A DNA stretch of 64,000 nucleotides from Glycomyces tenuis DSM 44171 (GTDB taxonomy: Bacteria > Actinomycetota > Actinomycetes > Mycobacteriales > Micromonosporaceae), in contig NZ_ATYW01000020.1 of assembly GCF_000427885.1 (NCBI RefSeq), forward strand, positions 1 to 64,000. The letters run 5' to 3'. Position numbers and translations under genes: made by a program. How positions within the stretch are numbered: position 1 is the first letter of the stretch; the number at the start of each line of letters is the position of its first letter. Of this stretch, positions 26,026 through 35,187 are shown in pieces. The notes under the pieces were generated by a model. The model worked only from the letters and a program-made list of their open reading frames with translations. It was not told where the DNA came from and ran no database searches.

Positions 26026-26936
26026 TCCGTCTTCCACGCTGGGCCTCCCGGCACCTGGCCGCGCTCCGCGCGCTCGCCGTCCTCACCGTCGTCACCGGCG
26101 TCCTCTACCCCCTCGCCGTCCTCGCCGCCGCCCAGCTCCCCGGCCTGGACGACCAGGCCGAAGGCTCGCTCATCTATGACAGCGACGGCGACGTCGTCGG
26201 CTCCTCGCTCATCGGGCAGTCCTTCACCGACGGCGACGGCGAGGCGCTCCTCGAGTACTTCCAGCCGCGGCCCTCGGCCGCCGGCGACGGCTACGACCCG
26301 CTCGCCTCCGGGGCCTCCAACCTCGGCCCCGAGAGCGTCGTCGACGCCCTGCCCGACCCCGCGCTCGGCTGGGACGGCGACGAGAACGCCGCCAAGAGCC
26401 TGCTCACGCAGGTGTGCGAGCGCAGTTTCGCGATCGGCGAGCGCGAAGGCGTCGACGGCTCCCGGCCGTACTGCACGCCCTCCGGCGGCACCGCCGTCGG
26501 CGCCGTCCTCGGCGTCTACCGCTCCGAGGGCACCTCCGGCGAGGTGGTGCGGGCGGTCAGCCTCAACGAGGAGTGCGGCACCGTCGAGGCGCCGTTCATC
26601 GCCGCCTACGGCGGCGCCCGCGTCGAGTGCGCCGCCTACGGCGAGGACCACTCGGCCGCCGTCGTGACCCCGATCAGGGGCGAGGCCCCAGCGGAGCCGG
26701 CCGTCCCCGCCGACGCGGTCACCGCCTCGGGCTCCGGACTCGACCCGCACATCAGCCCGGCCTACGCCGAGCTCCAGGCCGCCCGCGTCGCCGCCGAGCG
26801 CGGCGCCGACGAACGGGCCGTCCTCCAACTCGTCGAGGAGCACACCACCGGCCGCTTCCTCGGCTTCATGGGCGAACCGGCGGTCAACGTCGTCGAGCTC
26901 AACGTCGATCTCGACCGGGCGTTCCCGCTCACCTGA
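26022..26936 (+). CDS. kdpC: KdpC with large cysteine-containing insert
   Basis: 304 residues against a usual ~190-220. One N-terminal membrane helix (about 13-37), then the conserved [10 protein letters not shown] and ASNLGP, and later [20 protein letters not shown] with RVAAERG. Between ASNLGP (about 103) and [12 protein letters not shown] (about 228) lie roughly 100 extra residues with four cysteines (132, 151, 185, 203), on the extracytoplasmic side. KdpC assists nucleotide binding and assembly of the Kdp pump. The insert's role is unknown; disulfides are plausible. Confidence 0.93.
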   Translation: MIRLPRWASRHLAALRALAVLTVVTGVLYPLAVLAAAQLPGLDDQAEGSLIYDSDGDVVGSSLIGQSFTDGDGEALLEYFQPRPSAAGDGYDPLASGASNLGPESVVDALPDPALGWDGDENAAKSLLTQVCERSFAIGEREGVDGSRPYCTPSGGTAVGAVLGVYRSEGTSGEVVRAVSLNEECGTVEAPFIAAYGGARVECAAYGEDHSAAVVTPIRGEAPAEPAVPADAVTASGSGLDPHISPAYAELQAARVAAERGADERAVLQLVEEHTTGRFLGFMGEPAVNVVELNVDLDRAFPLT

Positions 26937-26979
26937 GCGAGGGGAACGGTGGCGGCCCCGCGGACAAGGGAGGATGCTA

Positions 26980-29529
26980 ATGGCTGTGACACGCGGCCAG
27001 CTTCGGATCTACCTCGGGGCCGCCCCGGGCGTGGGGAAGACGTTCGCGGCGCTCGAGGAGGCGCACCGGCGCGCCGGGCGCGGCACCGACGTCGTGGTCG
27101 GCTTCGTCGAGACCCACGGCCGGTCCGCCACCGCCGCGCTCCTGGAGGGGCTCGAGGTCGTCCCGCGCCGCACGCTCCACCACCGCGGTGCCCCGTTCGA
27201 GGAGTTCGACGTCGACGCGGTCCTGGCGCGCGCGCCCGCGGTCGCGCTCGTCGACGAGCTCGCCCACACCAACGTCCCCGGCTCCCGCAACGCCAAGCGC
27301 TGGCAGGACGTCGACGAGCTCCTCGACGCCGGGATCGACGTCGTCTCCACGGTCAACATCCAGCACCTCGAATCGCTGGGCGACGTCGTCGCCGCCATCA
27401 CCGGCGTGCCGCAGCGCGAGACCGTCCCCGACGAGGTCGTCCGCCGCGCCGACCAGGTCGAGCTCGCCGACATCACGCCCGAGGCCCTGCGCCGCCGCAT
27501 GCTCCACGGCAACGTCTACCCGCCCGAGCGGGTCGACGCCGCGCTGTCGCACTACTTCCGGGTCGGCAACCTCACCGCGCTGCGCGAGATCGCGCTGCTG
27601 TGGCTGGCCGACAAGGTCGAGGACCAGCTCGAGCGGTACCGCGCCGACGAGGACATCACCGCCGTCTGGGAGTCGAAGGAGCGCGTCGTCGTCGCCCTGT
27701 CCGGCGGCGCCGAGGGCGACACGCTCGTCCGCCGCGCCGGGCGCATCGCCGCCCGCTCCGGCGCCGAGCTCAAGGCGGTCCACGTCGCCTCCGGCGACGG
27801 CCTGACCAGCGCCGACCACGCCCGCAACCTCGCCCGCCAGCGGCTCCTCGTCGAAGACCTGGGCGGCACCTTCCACCAGGTCGTCGGCGACTCGACCGTC
27901 GAGGCGCTCCTGGAGTTCGCGCGCGGCGCCAACGCCACCCAGCTCGTCCTCGGCGCCTCCAGGCGCGGCCGGCTCGCGCAGCTGGTCTCCCGGGGCGTCG
28001 GGGTCACCACGGCCGCCAAGTCCGGGCCGATCGACGTCCACCTCGTCACCCACGAGCGGGTCGCGACCGCCAGGCGCGCCCGCTCCGGCCGCGGCGTCAT
28101 CGGCGCCGGGCGGCGCCGCCTCGGCTTCGCGCTGGCCGCGCTCGGCATCCCGGCGCTGGTCGCCGCCCTGATCCCGCTGCGCGGCGAGCTGTCGCTGACC
28201 ACGCTCATGCTGGTCGTGCTCACCGCCGTCATGGGCATCACGCTGACCGGCGGCATGTGGCCCGCGCTGACCGCGGCCCTCATGGGCTTCTCCCTGCTGA
28301 ACTTCCTGTTCACCGAGCCCTACCACCACTTCAAGGTCTACGACCGGGAGCACCTCATCGCGCTCTTGGTGTTCGTGGCGCTGGCGCTCGGCGGGGCCGC
28401 CGTCGTGAACATCTCGGCCGCGCGGGCCCGGCTCGCGGCCCGCGCCAGCGCCGAGGCGCAGACCCTCGCGACCCTGGCCGGGAACGTCCTGCGCGGCGGG
28501 AACCGCCTGGCCGACCTGCTGGAGCAGTTGCGGGAGACGTTCTCGCTGGAGTCGGTGACGCTGCTGGAGCGGACCGGGCCCGGCGCCGGGCCCGCCGAGC
28601 GCCGCGACCCGAGGCTGTGGCGGGCCGTCGCCTGCGCCGGGGCTCCGTGCGCGAGCCCCGGTGAGGCCGAGAACGACCTGCCGGTCGACGACGAGCTGAC
28701 GCTGGCGCTGCGCGGCCACACCCTGGAGGCCGCCGACCGGCGCATCGCCCAGGCGTTCGCGATGCACGCCGCGGCCGCCCTCGAACGCGAACGACTGGAA
28801 CGCCAGGCGGAGGCGGTGCGGCGGCTGACCGACACCGACAAGCTCCGCACGGCCCTGCTGGCGGCGGTCTCGCACGACCTGCGCACCCCGCTGGCCTCGG
28901 CCAGGGTCGCCGTCGGCAGTCTGAAGTCCACAGGAGATCTGTTCACCGCCGAGGAGCGCGCCGAACTGCTCGACAGCGCCGACGCCTCGCTGGCGCGCCT
29001 GACCGGCCTGGTGGACAACCTGCTCGACATGAGCCGCCTCCAGGCCGGGGTGCTCGGCGCCGACCCGGTGCCGATCGCGCTCGACGAGGCGGTGCCGTGG
29101 GCGCTCGACGAGCTCGGCGAGGCCGCCGCCGACGTCCAGCCGCAGGTCTCCAGCGAACTGCCCGAGGTGGTGGCCGACCCCGGCCTGCTCCAGCGCATCC
29201 TCGTCAACGTCATCGGCAACGCCCTGCGCTACAGTCCCGCTGGCCGCCCGCCGCGGATCACGGCCGGGGCCCACTCGGGCGCGGTGGAGCTGCGCGTCAT
29301 CGACCGCGGGCCGGGCGTGCCCGACGAGGAGCACGAGCTGATGTTCACGCCGTTCCAGCGCCTCGGCGACCGCGACAACACCAGCGGCGTCGGCCTCGGC
29401 CTGGCGCTCTCGCGCGGCCTGGCCGAGGCGATGGGCGGCACGCTCGCCCCCGAGGCCACGCCCGGCGGCGGCCTCACCATGGTCTTGGCGCTGCCCCTGG
29501 CGGCGAACGACACTGAGGAGGCACGGTGA
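26980..29529 (+). CDS. kdpD: KdpD, K+/turgor sensor histidine kinase
   Basis: 849 residues. The N-terminal KdpD domain has Walker A GAAPGVGKT (13-21) and VDELAHTNVPGSRNAKRWQD; a universal-stress-like domain follows (VVVALSGGAEGDTLVRRAGR), then four membrane helices near 375-480. The histidine box SHDLRTPLASARVA contains His632, and the ATPase has NVIGNALRYSP and GVGLGLALSRG. It senses K+ limitation and phosphorylates KdpE. The start at 26980 has AAGGGAGG at 6-7 nt; the ATG at 26974 directly abuts the ribosome site. It overlaps kdpE by 4 nt. Confidence 0.96.
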   Translation: MAVTRGQLRIYLGAAPGVGKTFAALEEAHRRAGRGTDVVVGFVETHGRSATAALLEGLEVVPRRTLHHRGAPFEEFDVDAVLARAPAVALVDELAHTNVPGSRNAKRWQDVDELLDAGIDVVSTVNIQHLESLGDVVAAITGVPQRETVPDEVVRRADQVELADITPEALRRRMLHGNVYPPERVDAALSHYFRVGNLTALREIALLWLADKVEDQLERYRADEDITAVWESKERVVVALSGGAEGDTLVRRAGRIAARSGAELKAVHVASGDGLTSADHARNLARQRLLVEDLGGTFHQVVGDSTVEALLEFARGANATQLVLGASRRGRLAQLVSRGVGVTTAAKSGPIDVHLVTHERVATARRARSGRGVIGAGRRRLGFALAALGIPALVAALIPLRGELSLTTLMLVVLTAVMGITLTGGMWPALTAALMGFSLLNFLFTEPYHHFKVYDREHLIALLVFVALALGGAAVVNISAARARLAARASAEAQTLATLAGNVLRGGNRLADLLEQLRETFSLESVTLLERTGPGAGPAERRDPRLWRAVACAGAPCASPGEAENDLPVDDELTLALRGHTLEAADRRIAQAFAMHAAAALERERLERQAEAVRRLTDTDKLRTALLAAVSHDLRTPLASARVAVGSLKSTGDLFTAEERAELLDSADASLARLTGLVDNLLDMSRLQAGVLGADPVPIALDEAVPWALDELGEAAADVQPQVSSELPEVVADPGLLQRILVNVIGNALRYSPAGRPPRITAGAHSGAVELRVIDRGPGVPDEEHELMFTPFQRLGDRDNTSGVGLGLALSRGLAEAMGGTLAPEATPGGGLTMVLALPLAANDTEEAR

Positions 29530-30200
29530 TCAAGGTCCTGGTGGTCGACGACGAGCCGCAGATCGCGCGGGCGCTGCGCATCAACCTGACCGCCCACGGC
29601 TACGAGGTGCGCACCGCCGCCGACGGCGCGGGGGCGCTGCGGGCGGCCGCCTCGGCCGCCCCTGACGTGGTGGTGCTCGACCTCGGCCTGCCCGACATGG
29701 ACGGCGGCGAGGTCATCGCCGGGCTGCGCGGCTGGACCGACGCGCCGATCATCGTCCTGTCGGGCCGGGCCGCCAGCGCCGACAAGATCGCGGCGCTCGA
29801 CGCCGGAGCCGACGACTACGTGACCAAGCCGTTCGACGTCGGCGAGCTCCTGGCGCGGGTCCGGGCGGCGACCCGCCGCCGCGGCGGTGACGCCGAGCCG
29901 GCGGTCGTGACCTTCGGGGAGACGAACGTCGACCTCGCCGCCCGAACCGTCCATAAGGGTAATGCGGAGGTCCGCCTGACGCCCACCGAGTGGCAGCTGC
30001 TCGAGGTCCTGCTGCGCAACCCGGGCAAACTCGTCGCCCAGCGCCAGCTGCTGCACCAGGTGTGGGGCCCGGGCTACGACCGCGAGACGAACTACCTGCG
30101 CCAGTACATGGCCCAGCTGCGCCGCAAACTCGAGGCCGACCCCGCCCGCCCGGCCCACCTGCTCACCGAGCCCGGCATGGGCTACCGCTTCCGGCCCTGA
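29526..30200 (+). CDS. kdpE: KdpE, OmpR-type response regulator
   Basis: 224 residues. The receiver domain has VVDDEP, the phospho-acceptor Asp52 (VVVLDLGLPDMDGG) and DDYVTKPFD. The winged-helix DNA-binding domain (LTPTEWQLLEVLLRNPGKLV, then LRQYMAQLRRKLE) is in the C-terminal half. The GTG at 29526 overlaps kdpD. Its target is the kdp promoter, but I could not find a convincing KdpE box or -10/-35 in 21800-22031. The end overlaps the convergent SUMF1 gene by 19 nt. Confidence 0.95.
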   Translation: MIKVLVVDDEPQIARALRINLTAHGYEVRTAADGAGALRAAASAAPDVVVLDLGLPDMDGGEVIAGLRGWTDAPIIVLSGRAASADKIAALDAGADDYVTKPFDVGELLARVRAATRRRGGDAEPAVVTFGETNVDLAARTVHKGNAEVRLTPTEWQLLEVLLRNPGKLVAQRQLLHQVWGPGYDRETNYLRQYMAQLRRKLEADPARPAHLLTEPGMGYRFRP

Positions 30201-30886
30201 CCGCGCCGAGCGGAGCGCGCGAGACGGAAGCCCAGGTCGTCGATCTGGAACGTGGACATGCTGCGCCGCCGCACCGAGGCCCGGCAGCTCCAGTGCTCGT
30301 CGAACCACCCGCCGCCGCGCAGCACCCGATAGGTGCCGTAGACCTCGGGGTCGTAGAGCTCCCAGCACCACTCCCAGACGTTCCCGAGCATGTCGTACAG
30401 GCCCCACGGGTTCGGCCGCTTGCCGCCGACCTCGTGGATCCGCTCCTCGGAGTTGCCGCGGTACCAGGCGATCTCGTCGAGCTCGCCGTACCGCGGGCCG
30501 GTGGTGCCGGCCCGGCAGGCGTGCTCCCACTCGGCCTCGGCGGGCAGCCGGTACCCGTCGGCGTCGTCGTCGAGCCCGATGGCGTCGTCCGTCTCGGCGC
30601 CCTCGCCGCCGAGACGGTAGACCGGTGCCAGCCCTTCGCGTTCGGACAGGGCGTTGCAGAACCGGACCGCCTCCCACCAGGAGACGTTCGTGACCGGCAG
30701 CCGGGCGCCGCGCACCGTGCTCGGCCAGGCGCCGGTGACGGCCGCGTACCGCGCCTGCGTCACCGGATGGGCTCCGAGCAGACACGCCTCGACCGCGACC
30801 GTCCAACTGCGCTCGGTGCGCTTGTCCGCCAGGGTCACCCGCCCCGCGGGGACGGGAATCATCGCCATGTCCGCATCCGTGTCCAT
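30182..30886 (-). CDS. SUMF1/formylglycine-generating-enzyme-like protein
   Basis: 234 residues of the FGE-sulfatase/EgtB C-lectin-like fold: AMIPVPAGRVTLADKRTER, PVTNVSWWEAVRFCNALSER, YRLPAEAEWEHACRAGT and MLGNVWEWCWELYDPEVYGT, ending VLRGGGWFDEHWSCRASVRR. True formylglycine-generating enzymes have two copper-binding cysteines in the last motif; only one is seen here, so sulfatase activation is doubtful. The start at 30886 follows a TAGGAT -10 by 8 nt. The open frame continues far upstream through the GT39 gene, which I treat as accidental. Confidence 0.82.
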   Translation of the reverse strand: MDTDADMAMIPVPAGRVTLADKRTERSWTVAVEACLLGAHPVTQARYAAVTGAWPSTVRGARLPVTNVSWWEAVRFCNALSEREGLAPVYRLGGEGAETDDAIGLDDDADGYRLPAEAEWEHACRAGTTGPRYGELDEIAWYRGNSEERIHEVGGKRPNPWGLYDMLGNVWEWCWELYDPEVYGTYRVLRGGGWFDEHWSCRASVRRRSMSTFQIDDLGFRLARSARRGQGRKR

Positions 30887-30894
30887 CGGCGGCG

Positions 30895-30900
30895 ATCCTA
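30895..30900 (-). promoter_or_regulatory. -10 element of SUMF1-type gene
   Basis: TAGGAT on the minus strand 8 nt before the start codon at 30886, with no Shine-Dalgarno in between; no convincing -35. Confidence 0.4.
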
Positions 30901-30947
30901 CCGGTCGCCCGGTCGGCGGCCGGCGCGTTCGGCCCCGGTGCGACCGG
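30901..30947 (-). terminator. Possible hairpin after GT39 gene
   Basis: CCGGTCGC (30901-30908) and GCGACCGG (30940-30947) can pair across a GC-rich interior that itself folds. It begins 5 nt beyond the GT39 stop on the minus strand. No U-tract. Confidence 0.4.
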
Positions 30948-30951
30948 GCGC

Positions 30952-32436
30952 TCAGCTGTAGTGCTGGAAGTGCGGCCACAGCTCGCCCCAGGCCTCCACG
31001 GGGCCGCGGCAGACGCCGACGGTGCGGCCCTGCTCCTCGTTGTCGACGCCGATCCCGTTGTCCAGGGTCGCGGCGGCCTCGCAGTCCTCGAAGAAGCCCT
31101 CGACGCGCGGCAGCGGTATGCCCACGGTGACCACCACCGTCGCCGTCTCGGGCGGCGGCCCGTAGTGCCGGAGGTGGTTGTGTCCGCTGTAGACCTCGGG
31201 CAGGCCCCACGCGTCGCCGTAGCGGTCGACCGCTCCGGCCTCGCCGTAGTTGGAGGCGATCACGACCGCCGACGCCGCGTCGGCCTCGGGCAGGCCCTGA
31301 TAGACCTCGCCGATCTGCTCCACGTACGCCTGCCAGCCGAGCTGGTCGGGCAGCGAGGAGTTGACCTCGGGCAGCGGCGTCTCGCCGAGCCGCTCGGCGG
31401 GCACCAGCGGCAGCCCGATGACCGCCGAGACGGCCGTGTTCAAACCCACGGCCCCGATCACCGTCCACTCGCGCCACCTGCCGCGGCGCATCCACTCGGC
31501 GGTCGGAACGCAGCCGATCGCGAACAGCGCGATGACCAGCCCCAGCGGGTAGTACATCTGCCCGCCCGCGATCAGGACGATGACCAGCAGCACCGGATAG
31601 GCCACCGCGAGCGCCCGCGCCCCGCGCCAATGCGGGCGGCGCAGCAGCGCGATGACGCCCGCGATCCAGATCGGCGTCATCAGCGCCAGGAGCACCGGCT
31701 GGAACGGCAGGAGCTCGACCCGGGCGTCGGGCCCCTTCGTCTCGGCGATGACCGAGGCCATCTCCAGTTGCGGCCAGCCGTTGAGGGCCTGGTAGAGCAG
31801 GTTCGGGGCGCCGATGAGGAGCGCCAGGCCGACGCCCGCCCACAGGTGCCCCGACCGCAGGACGCGCCTCGGGCCGACCACCAGGAGCGCGACGGCGAGG
31901 CTGATCAGGAGCAGCACCACCAGGTGCTTGTTGTACAGGCCGACGCCGACCGCCGCCCCGGCCGCGAGCCACCAGCGCGGGTCCGCGCGGCGCAGCGCGC
32001 GGGCGGTGAACAGCAGCACCGCGGTCCACACCGGGATGTCGACGGTGGCCGTGGCGAGCATGTGCCCCATGGAGACCGAGACGCCCGCGAAGGCCAGGCC
32101 GGCGGCGCACACGGTCTGCGCGCGGGGCCCGCCGCCGAACTCGCGGGTGATGAGGACGGCCAGCCACAGCGTCGCGAGCATGCACAGCATCGCCGGAACC
32201 CTGAGGGCCCACAGGGAGTCGCCGAAGACGGCGATGGCCGCCTGCGCCAGCAGCGGGGTGAGCGGCGGCTGGTCCACATAGCCCCAGGCGGGTTCGAGCA
32301 TCCGGAAGTACAGCTCGTCGCGGTGGTAGTCGTACCTGGAGGCGGTCGCGGCGTACACCGCGGTCAGGACGAGGGCGGTGACGGCCAGCGGCGGGCGCGC
32401 CACGCGCGGCAGCGCCTCGGGGGTGCGTTCGGTCAT
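30952..32436 (-). CDS. GT39-family membrane glycosyltransferase (PMT_2/ArnT-like)
   Basis: 494 residues with about 10-12 hydrophobic segments. The first extracytoplasmic loop SRYDYHRDELYFRMLEPAWG then YVDQPPLTPLLAQ carries the acidic catalytic pair (D-E) typical of ArnT/PMT-type enzymes that use polyprenyl-phosphate sugars. A soluble extracytoplasmic C-terminus of ~170 residues follows. It probably glycosylates an envelope lipid or protein. The start at 32436 has GAAGG about 6 nt upstream. Confidence 0.88.
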   Translation of the reverse strand: MTERTPEALPRVARPPLAVTALVLTAVYAATASRYDYHRDELYFRMLEPAWGYVDQPPLTPLLAQAAIAVFGDSLWALRVPAMLCMLATLWLAVLITREFGGGPRAQTVCAAGLAFAGVSVSMGHMLATATVDIPVWTAVLLFTARALRRADPRWWLAAGAAVGVGLYNKHLVVLLLISLAVALLVVGPRRVLRSGHLWAGVGLALLIGAPNLLYQALNGWPQLEMASVIAETKGPDARVELLPFQPVLLALMTPIWIAGVIALLRRPHWRGARALAVAYPVLLVIVLIAGGQMYYPLGLVIALFAIGCVPTAEWMRRGRWREWTVIGAVGLNTAVSAVIGLPLVPAERLGETPLPEVNSSLPDQLGWQAYVEQIGEVYQGLPEADAASAVVIASNYGEAGAVDRYGDAWGLPEVYSGHNHLRHYGPPPETATVVVTVGIPLPRVEGFFEDCEAAATLDNGIGVDNEEQGRTVGVCRGPVEAWGELWPHFQHYS

Positions 32437-32564
32437 GTGGGCCTTCGGTTCTGGTCGGCGGTGACTTCGGGCGGCCGCCGGAGGGGTGGCGCCGCCTCGA
32501 TCATTCCGCGGCTCGACCGAAAGCGCAAGCCCGCTCCGATGAGGACGTCACCGCGCACGCGGAA

Positions 32565-32591
32565 GGGCCGCGGGCGGTCGGCCCGCGGCCC
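32565..32591 (-). terminator. Strong hairpin after GH64 gene
   Basis: GGGCCGCGGGC and GCCCGCGGCCC form a perfect 11-bp stem with a 5-nt loop, 22 nt beyond the GH64 stop codon on the minus strand. No U-run, but stability is high. Confidence 0.75.
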
Positions 32592-32612
32592 CCGTCCCAC
32601 AGGAGCGAGGCG

Positions 32613-33833
32613 TCAGCCGGCGTTCACGGTCAGGCGGCTCGGGTTGCCGTCGAAGGCGGCGCCCGACTGGTCCGGCGCGCCGTCGGGGGTGACGTCGTCG
32701 TAGGGGAAGGCGTAGCCGATCGGCGAGTTCGCGTGGACGGCCCGGGAGTAGTGGTTGGTGACGGGGTCGAGGTAGAACTCGTCCACGCCTGGGCCGTTCG
32801 GCTGCTCGGCGTGGCTGTGGATCGTGCTGCGGTTGAACGCGGCGGCGATGCGCGCGAGCAGGCCCTTCTTCTCCTCGGAGTCCGAGGGGATGTTGGCGAA
32901 CGGCCCGTGGTTGCAGGTGAAGACGTCCCACGAATTGGGTTTGGCGAAGGTCGAGCCGTCCCCGAAGACGAGCACGTCGCCTTCGACGCGGCCGGTGAGC
33001 ACGCCGCGCCCGCCCTGGAGGTCCACGTTCAGGTCGGTGCCGCGGTAGTGCTCCCAGACCCGGTCGGCGTAGCCGCTCCAGTAGTCGGCGAACGGCATGT
33101 CCGGCTGCCCGAGGGCGGGCGCCATGAGGTTCTGCGGCGACATGACCCGCAGGATCCGCCCGCCGTCGTCGCGCATGATCAGGCGGTCCCACGGCTGCCC
33201 GTCGGCCTCGGCCTGGCCGGTGAGCTCGGCGGCGATCGCGTCGACCGCGCCGGCCGGGAGCGGTGCGACGCTGCGGTCGCCGTCGCCTTGGAGGCGCAGG
33301 CCGATCGGCAGGGCCGTCACGAGGTCGACGTAGCTGATGTTGACGAACAGCTGCACGTCGTTGAAAGTGAACTCGCAGAACGAGACGACCTTGCCGTAGT
33401 TCGAGTCCGCGGGGTTGTGCAGCGCCGGTTCGACGAGCGCGGGGCCGGGGTTGACGTAGAAGTCGAGGGTGTCCTCGCGGACGAAGTAGATGCGGGCGCC
33501 GTACATCCGCGGCAGTGTCACGACCACCGGCCCGGAGCCGGGCGCGCCGAGCGGGATCGAGGCGTCCACGGGGAGCGGCGTGGCCGGCCCGGGCGGCTCC
33601 TCGAGGTAGTAGGGGCCGCCGCTCGCGCGCAGCAGTATGAAGCGGTCGGTGCCGAACTCGCGCCCGGTCACGTAGGCGTTGACCGCGGCGTCCGAGTCGT
33701 TCACGAGCGCGAGCTCGCAGGTGGCAGGGGCGGCCGAGGCCGGGGGAGCGGCGGCGCCGCGCCACCAGGCGGTGCCCGCCGCGAGGGCGCCGGTCGCGGC
33801 GGTGGCGGTGATGAGCGTTCTTCGTGAGACCAT
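32613..33833 (-). CDS. Secreted GH64-type beta-1,3-glucanase
   Basis: 406 residues. MVSRRTLITATAATGALAAG is a Tat-type signal (S-R-R-T-L). The rest matches the GH64 laminaripentaose-producing glucanase pattern: LALVNDSDAAVNAYVTGREF, RMYGARIYFVREDTLDFYVN, FCEFTFNDVQLFVNISYVDL, and near the end DEFYLDPVTNHYSRAVHANS with IGYAFPYDD. The family cleaves beta-1,3-glucan of fungal walls. GGAGG sits 7 nt before the ATG. It is a single gene with its own terminator. There is no carbohydrate-binding module. Confidence 0.85.
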   Translation of the reverse strand: MVSRRTLITATAATGALAAGTAWWRGAAAPPASAAPATCELALVNDSDAAVNAYVTGREFGTDRFILLRASGGPYYLEEPPGPATPLPVDASIPLGAPGSGPVVVTLPRMYGARIYFVREDTLDFYVNPGPALVEPALHNPADSNYGKVVSFCEFTFNDVQLFVNISYVDLVTALPIGLRLQGDGDRSVAPLPAGAVDAIAAELTGQAEADGQPWDRLIMRDDGGRILRVMSPQNLMAPALGQPDMPFADYWSGYADRVWEHYRGTDLNVDLQGGRGVLTGRVEGDVLVFGDGSTFAKPNSWDVFTCNHGPFANIPSDSEEKKGLLARIAAAFNRSTIHSHAEQPNGPGVDEFYLDPVTNHYSRAVHANSPIGYAFPYDDVTPDGAPDQSGAAFDGNPSRLTVNAG

Positions 33834-33966
33834 CGAAAACCTCCAAGCGAAGCCCCCTAAAACACACCAGAGGGCTGGAATTCGGAAGAGATTAGCATGG
33901 TTTCTTTAAAGATTAAAGGGGCAATTCCGTATATACGCGCTCACGGGACGGCATCCCACCAGGCGA

Positions 33967-35061
33967 TCAGTCCGATACGAAATCGATTCCAGTCAATGCC
34001 ACCGCCCGATGGCGGGCGAGGCGCTCCGCCTGCTCCGCAACGGCGTCTCGCAAGGCCGCCGACATCCCGCCCCACGGCCGGACCGCGACGGTGAACTTCT
34101 TGCCCGCCTTGCGGGGCCGCCACGTGCCGGCGACCTCCCCGTCGACCAGGACCGCCCCGGGCCGCCCCAGGACCGGCCACAGCTCCTTCGCCCGGGCCTT
34201 GTCCGGCACCAGCGTGGCGCGGTCCCTGGCCTGGAGGAACAGGTCGTAGGGGCCGAGCAGCCGCGTTCCCTCCGCCTCGGCCGAGCGCAGCGCCGCCTCG
34301 TCTTCGGCCAGCGCCCACCGGGCCTCGCCGTCGACGCGCACCTCGACCGTGTCCTCGGGCCAGCGCGCCTTCACCTCCTTGACCGTCGAGTCGAGGAACT
34401 CGGCCACGTGCTTCGGCGTGGCCGGGCCGAGCAGCCGCAGATACGAGCGGACCAGGTCGAAGCGCTCGTCGGCGGCCGCCTTCGCGAAACCGGGCAGGGG
34501 CCGCAGCACCGGCGGCGACGTGCCCGGCTCCAGCTCCAGCCCCGCCCGCAGCGCGCCCAGCCGGAACGGCTGCTCGTACATGTGGATCGCATCGCACGGC
34601 CGGCAGAAGCGCAGATACGGCTCCGGCAGCTCCTCGGCGAGCCGTCCCGAGAGCTCGCCCTTCACCGTCGGCTCGGTGACGATGGCGCGCATCCGCGAGG
34701 CGACCTCGTCCAGCGCCTCCACGATGCCGATGCCCGCCGCCTTGAGCGGTTTGGACGCGTCGAAGACCCGCTTGGCGGCGTCGGCCTCCGAGTACGGCTC
34801 GAGGGCCGCGGCCACGCGCCCGGCGTCGCCGCGCCGGTACAGATGCGGCGCCCCCCGCAGCGTCCACAGCAGGACCAGCTCCTCATCGCTCACCGCGGCG
34901 ACGTCCACGCCGCGCAGCGCCAGCGCCCAGCGGGCGCCGTCGGGGCCGGTGTCCTGCACGCCGAAGTCGAGCACGGCGGTGTCCGCCGGCGTCCCTCCGC
35001 CGTCCCTGTCGAGCTGCTGAGCGCCCATGCGGAAGCGCAGGACCCGGTGTCGATCGATCAT
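33967..35061 (-). CDS. Winged-helix protein of the AlkZ/HTH_42 family
   Basis: 364 residues. The family pattern is seen in MIDRHRVLRFRMGAQQLDRD, LWTLRGAPHLYRRGDAGRVA (the H-x-Y/H-R element), AYVRPCD-like FCRPCDAIHMYEQPFRLG, and VRSYLRLLGPATPKHVAEFL. AlkZ-type glycosylases unhook interstrand crosslinks, and actinobacteria encode several uncharacterised paralogues. The catalytic Q-x-Q of AlkZ is not clearly present (GVQDTGPD is the nearest), so activity is uncertain. A TACCGT -10 lies 6 nt before the start codon. Confidence 0.8.
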   Translation of the reverse strand: MIDRHRVLRFRMGAQQLDRDGGGTPADTAVLDFGVQDTGPDGARWALALRGVDVAAVSDEELVLLWTLRGAPHLYRRGDAGRVAAALEPYSEADAAKRVFDASKPLKAAGIGIVEALDEVASRMRAIVTEPTVKGELSGRLAEELPEPYLRFCRPCDAIHMYEQPFRLGALRAGLELEPGTSPPVLRPLPGFAKAAADERFDLVRSYLRLLGPATPKHVAEFLDSTVKEVKARWPEDTVEVRVDGEARWALAEDEAALRSAEAEGTRLLGPYDLFLQARDRATLVPDKARAKELWPVLGRPGAVLVDGEVAGTWRPRKAGKKFTVAVRPWGGMSAALRDAVAEQAERLARHRAVALTGIDFVSD

Positions 35062-35067
35062 GCCGGT

Positions 35068-35073
35068 ACGGTA
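35068..35073 (-). promoter_or_regulatory. -10 element, leaderless start of HTH_42 gene
   Basis: TACCGT on the minus strand 6 nt before the ATG at 35061; no Shine-Dalgarno between them. Confidence 0.45.
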
Positions 35074-35187
35074 GCGCGCCCCGCCGACACCGGGCCGAGG
35101 AAAACACGGTGGCGCTCCGCCACGGCCCTTGATACCTTGTGCGCGCGTCACCGGACGACCGGGGCGCGGACACAGGAGGTACTTCCG

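Noticed and set aside
26977-29334. 785-codon ORF on the minus strand opposite kdpD
   Set aside because: Composition-driven shadow of a certain gene: Gly/Gln/Arg-rich, no domain, and kdpD is unambiguous in the other strand. The same applies to the long antisense frames opposite the TrpE-type gene, kdpA, kdpB, the ABC exporter and the SNF2 gene.
30182-30886. Genuine formylglycine-generating enzyme
   Set aside because: Only one of the two expected active-site cysteines is visible in the final motif and no sulfatase gene is nearby.
30182-32212. One 676-residue minus-strand protein ending in the SUMF1 domain
   Set aside because: Its first ~440 residues are an out-of-frame reading of the GT39 gene; the SUMF1 domain begins at 30886 with its own -10.
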